Of a stretch of DNA of 64,000 nt, positions 63,747 to 64,000 are shown piece by piece. The position numbers and the translations under genes are program-made. Every line of letters begins with the position of its first letter. Position 1 is the stretch's first letter. This DNA comes from Pycnopodia helianthoides (lineage: Eukaryota > Echinodermata > Asteroidea > Forcipulatida > Asteriidae): the NCBI GenBank assembly GCA_032158295.1, contig CM063258.1, positions 2,872,001 through 2,936,000 on the forward strand, given 5' to 3'. The notes beneath the pieces are model-generated. The model did no database searches. It had not been told where the DNA came from and was given only the letters and a program-made list of their open reading frames with translations.

Positions 63747-64000
63747 GAAATAAAACAGGGTTGCTATTATGCAATCTCTTCAAATTGGAGTTGACAGATC
63801 CAAAATGGCACACAGCTACGGAGTGGCATAATGGTTGTGTGAAAAAAAGTGTTCGAGATTACAGATCACACTGAGGAAAGATAAACACAGAACTTGGACA
63901 TTTATTGGCCGATCTCAACAAATTTTTTGATTTTATGAAAGGGAATTCAATATGTAAGAGTTTTGTCTTACTTATTTTGCTGTCAAACAATATCTTCAAG
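63747..64000. other. Right edge, no exon seen
   Basis: The 5' exons of the RalGDS-like gene (start of RasGEF_N) must lie further right; none recognised here or in 62906-63576. Confidence 0.4.

Overview
The window is animal nuclear DNA: AT-rich, dominated by introns and mobile elements, with conserved protein exons bounded by GT/AG splice sites. The proteins are general animal ones. The repeats (dense TTAA-flanked MITEs, tRNA-derived SINEs ending in a TATATAAG-type tail, foldbacks with GGGCCCAATTTCAT ends) suggest a marine deuterostome invertebrate, most likely an echinoderm. That taxonomic reading is inference from repeat style and protein similarity, not proof.

Four genes could be reconstructed exon by exon. 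(1) 1846-14176, minus: N-terminal part of a von Willebrand factor A domain protein resembling VWA7, seven exons from the signal peptide into the VWA domain; the rest lies beyond the left edge. (2) 21646-29553, minus: a complete N-sulfoglucosamine sulfohydrolase (SGSH, lysosomal heparan sulfate degradation), six coding exons, 532 codons. (3) 30009-35319, plus: a complete inosine triphosphate pyrophosphatase (ITPA), eight exons, with one apparent single-base frame break in exon 6. (4) 40144-62161, minus: the C-terminal two thirds of a RalGDS/RGL-type guanine nucleotide exchange factor (end of RasGEF_N, RasGEF catalytic domain, Ser-rich linker, Ras-association domain); its 5' end is beyond the right edge and one catalytic-domain exon could not be found.

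SGSH and ITPA are head to head with about 455 bp between start codons, so they probably share a promoter region. ITPA and the RalGDS-like gene are tail to tail. VWA7-like and SGSH point the same way, separated by about 7.5 kb of repeats. The four genes have no evident shared pathway.

The remainder is repeats: several families of TTAA-flanked MITEs with related ends, GGGCCCAATTTCAT foldbacks, tRNA-Leu-like SINEs, a second tRNA-derived SINE family, a hAT-like element with an 8-bp target duplication, long inverted-repeat elements, and satellites (19-bp at 41.1-41.6 kb, 19/29-bp at 53.8-54.6 kb, 55-bp at 45.5-45.9 kb, 56-bp at 34.6-35.0 kb). The most unusual structures are near-perfect palindromes carrying two head-to-head tRNA-Asn-like genes, tandem duplications that copy a splice site of a host gene (both ends of introns are represented), and a cluster of TCTCGCGAGA motifs inside the RalGDS-like gene. 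No prokaryotic-style system, CRISPR array or viral gene was seen. All repeat family letters below are local labels.
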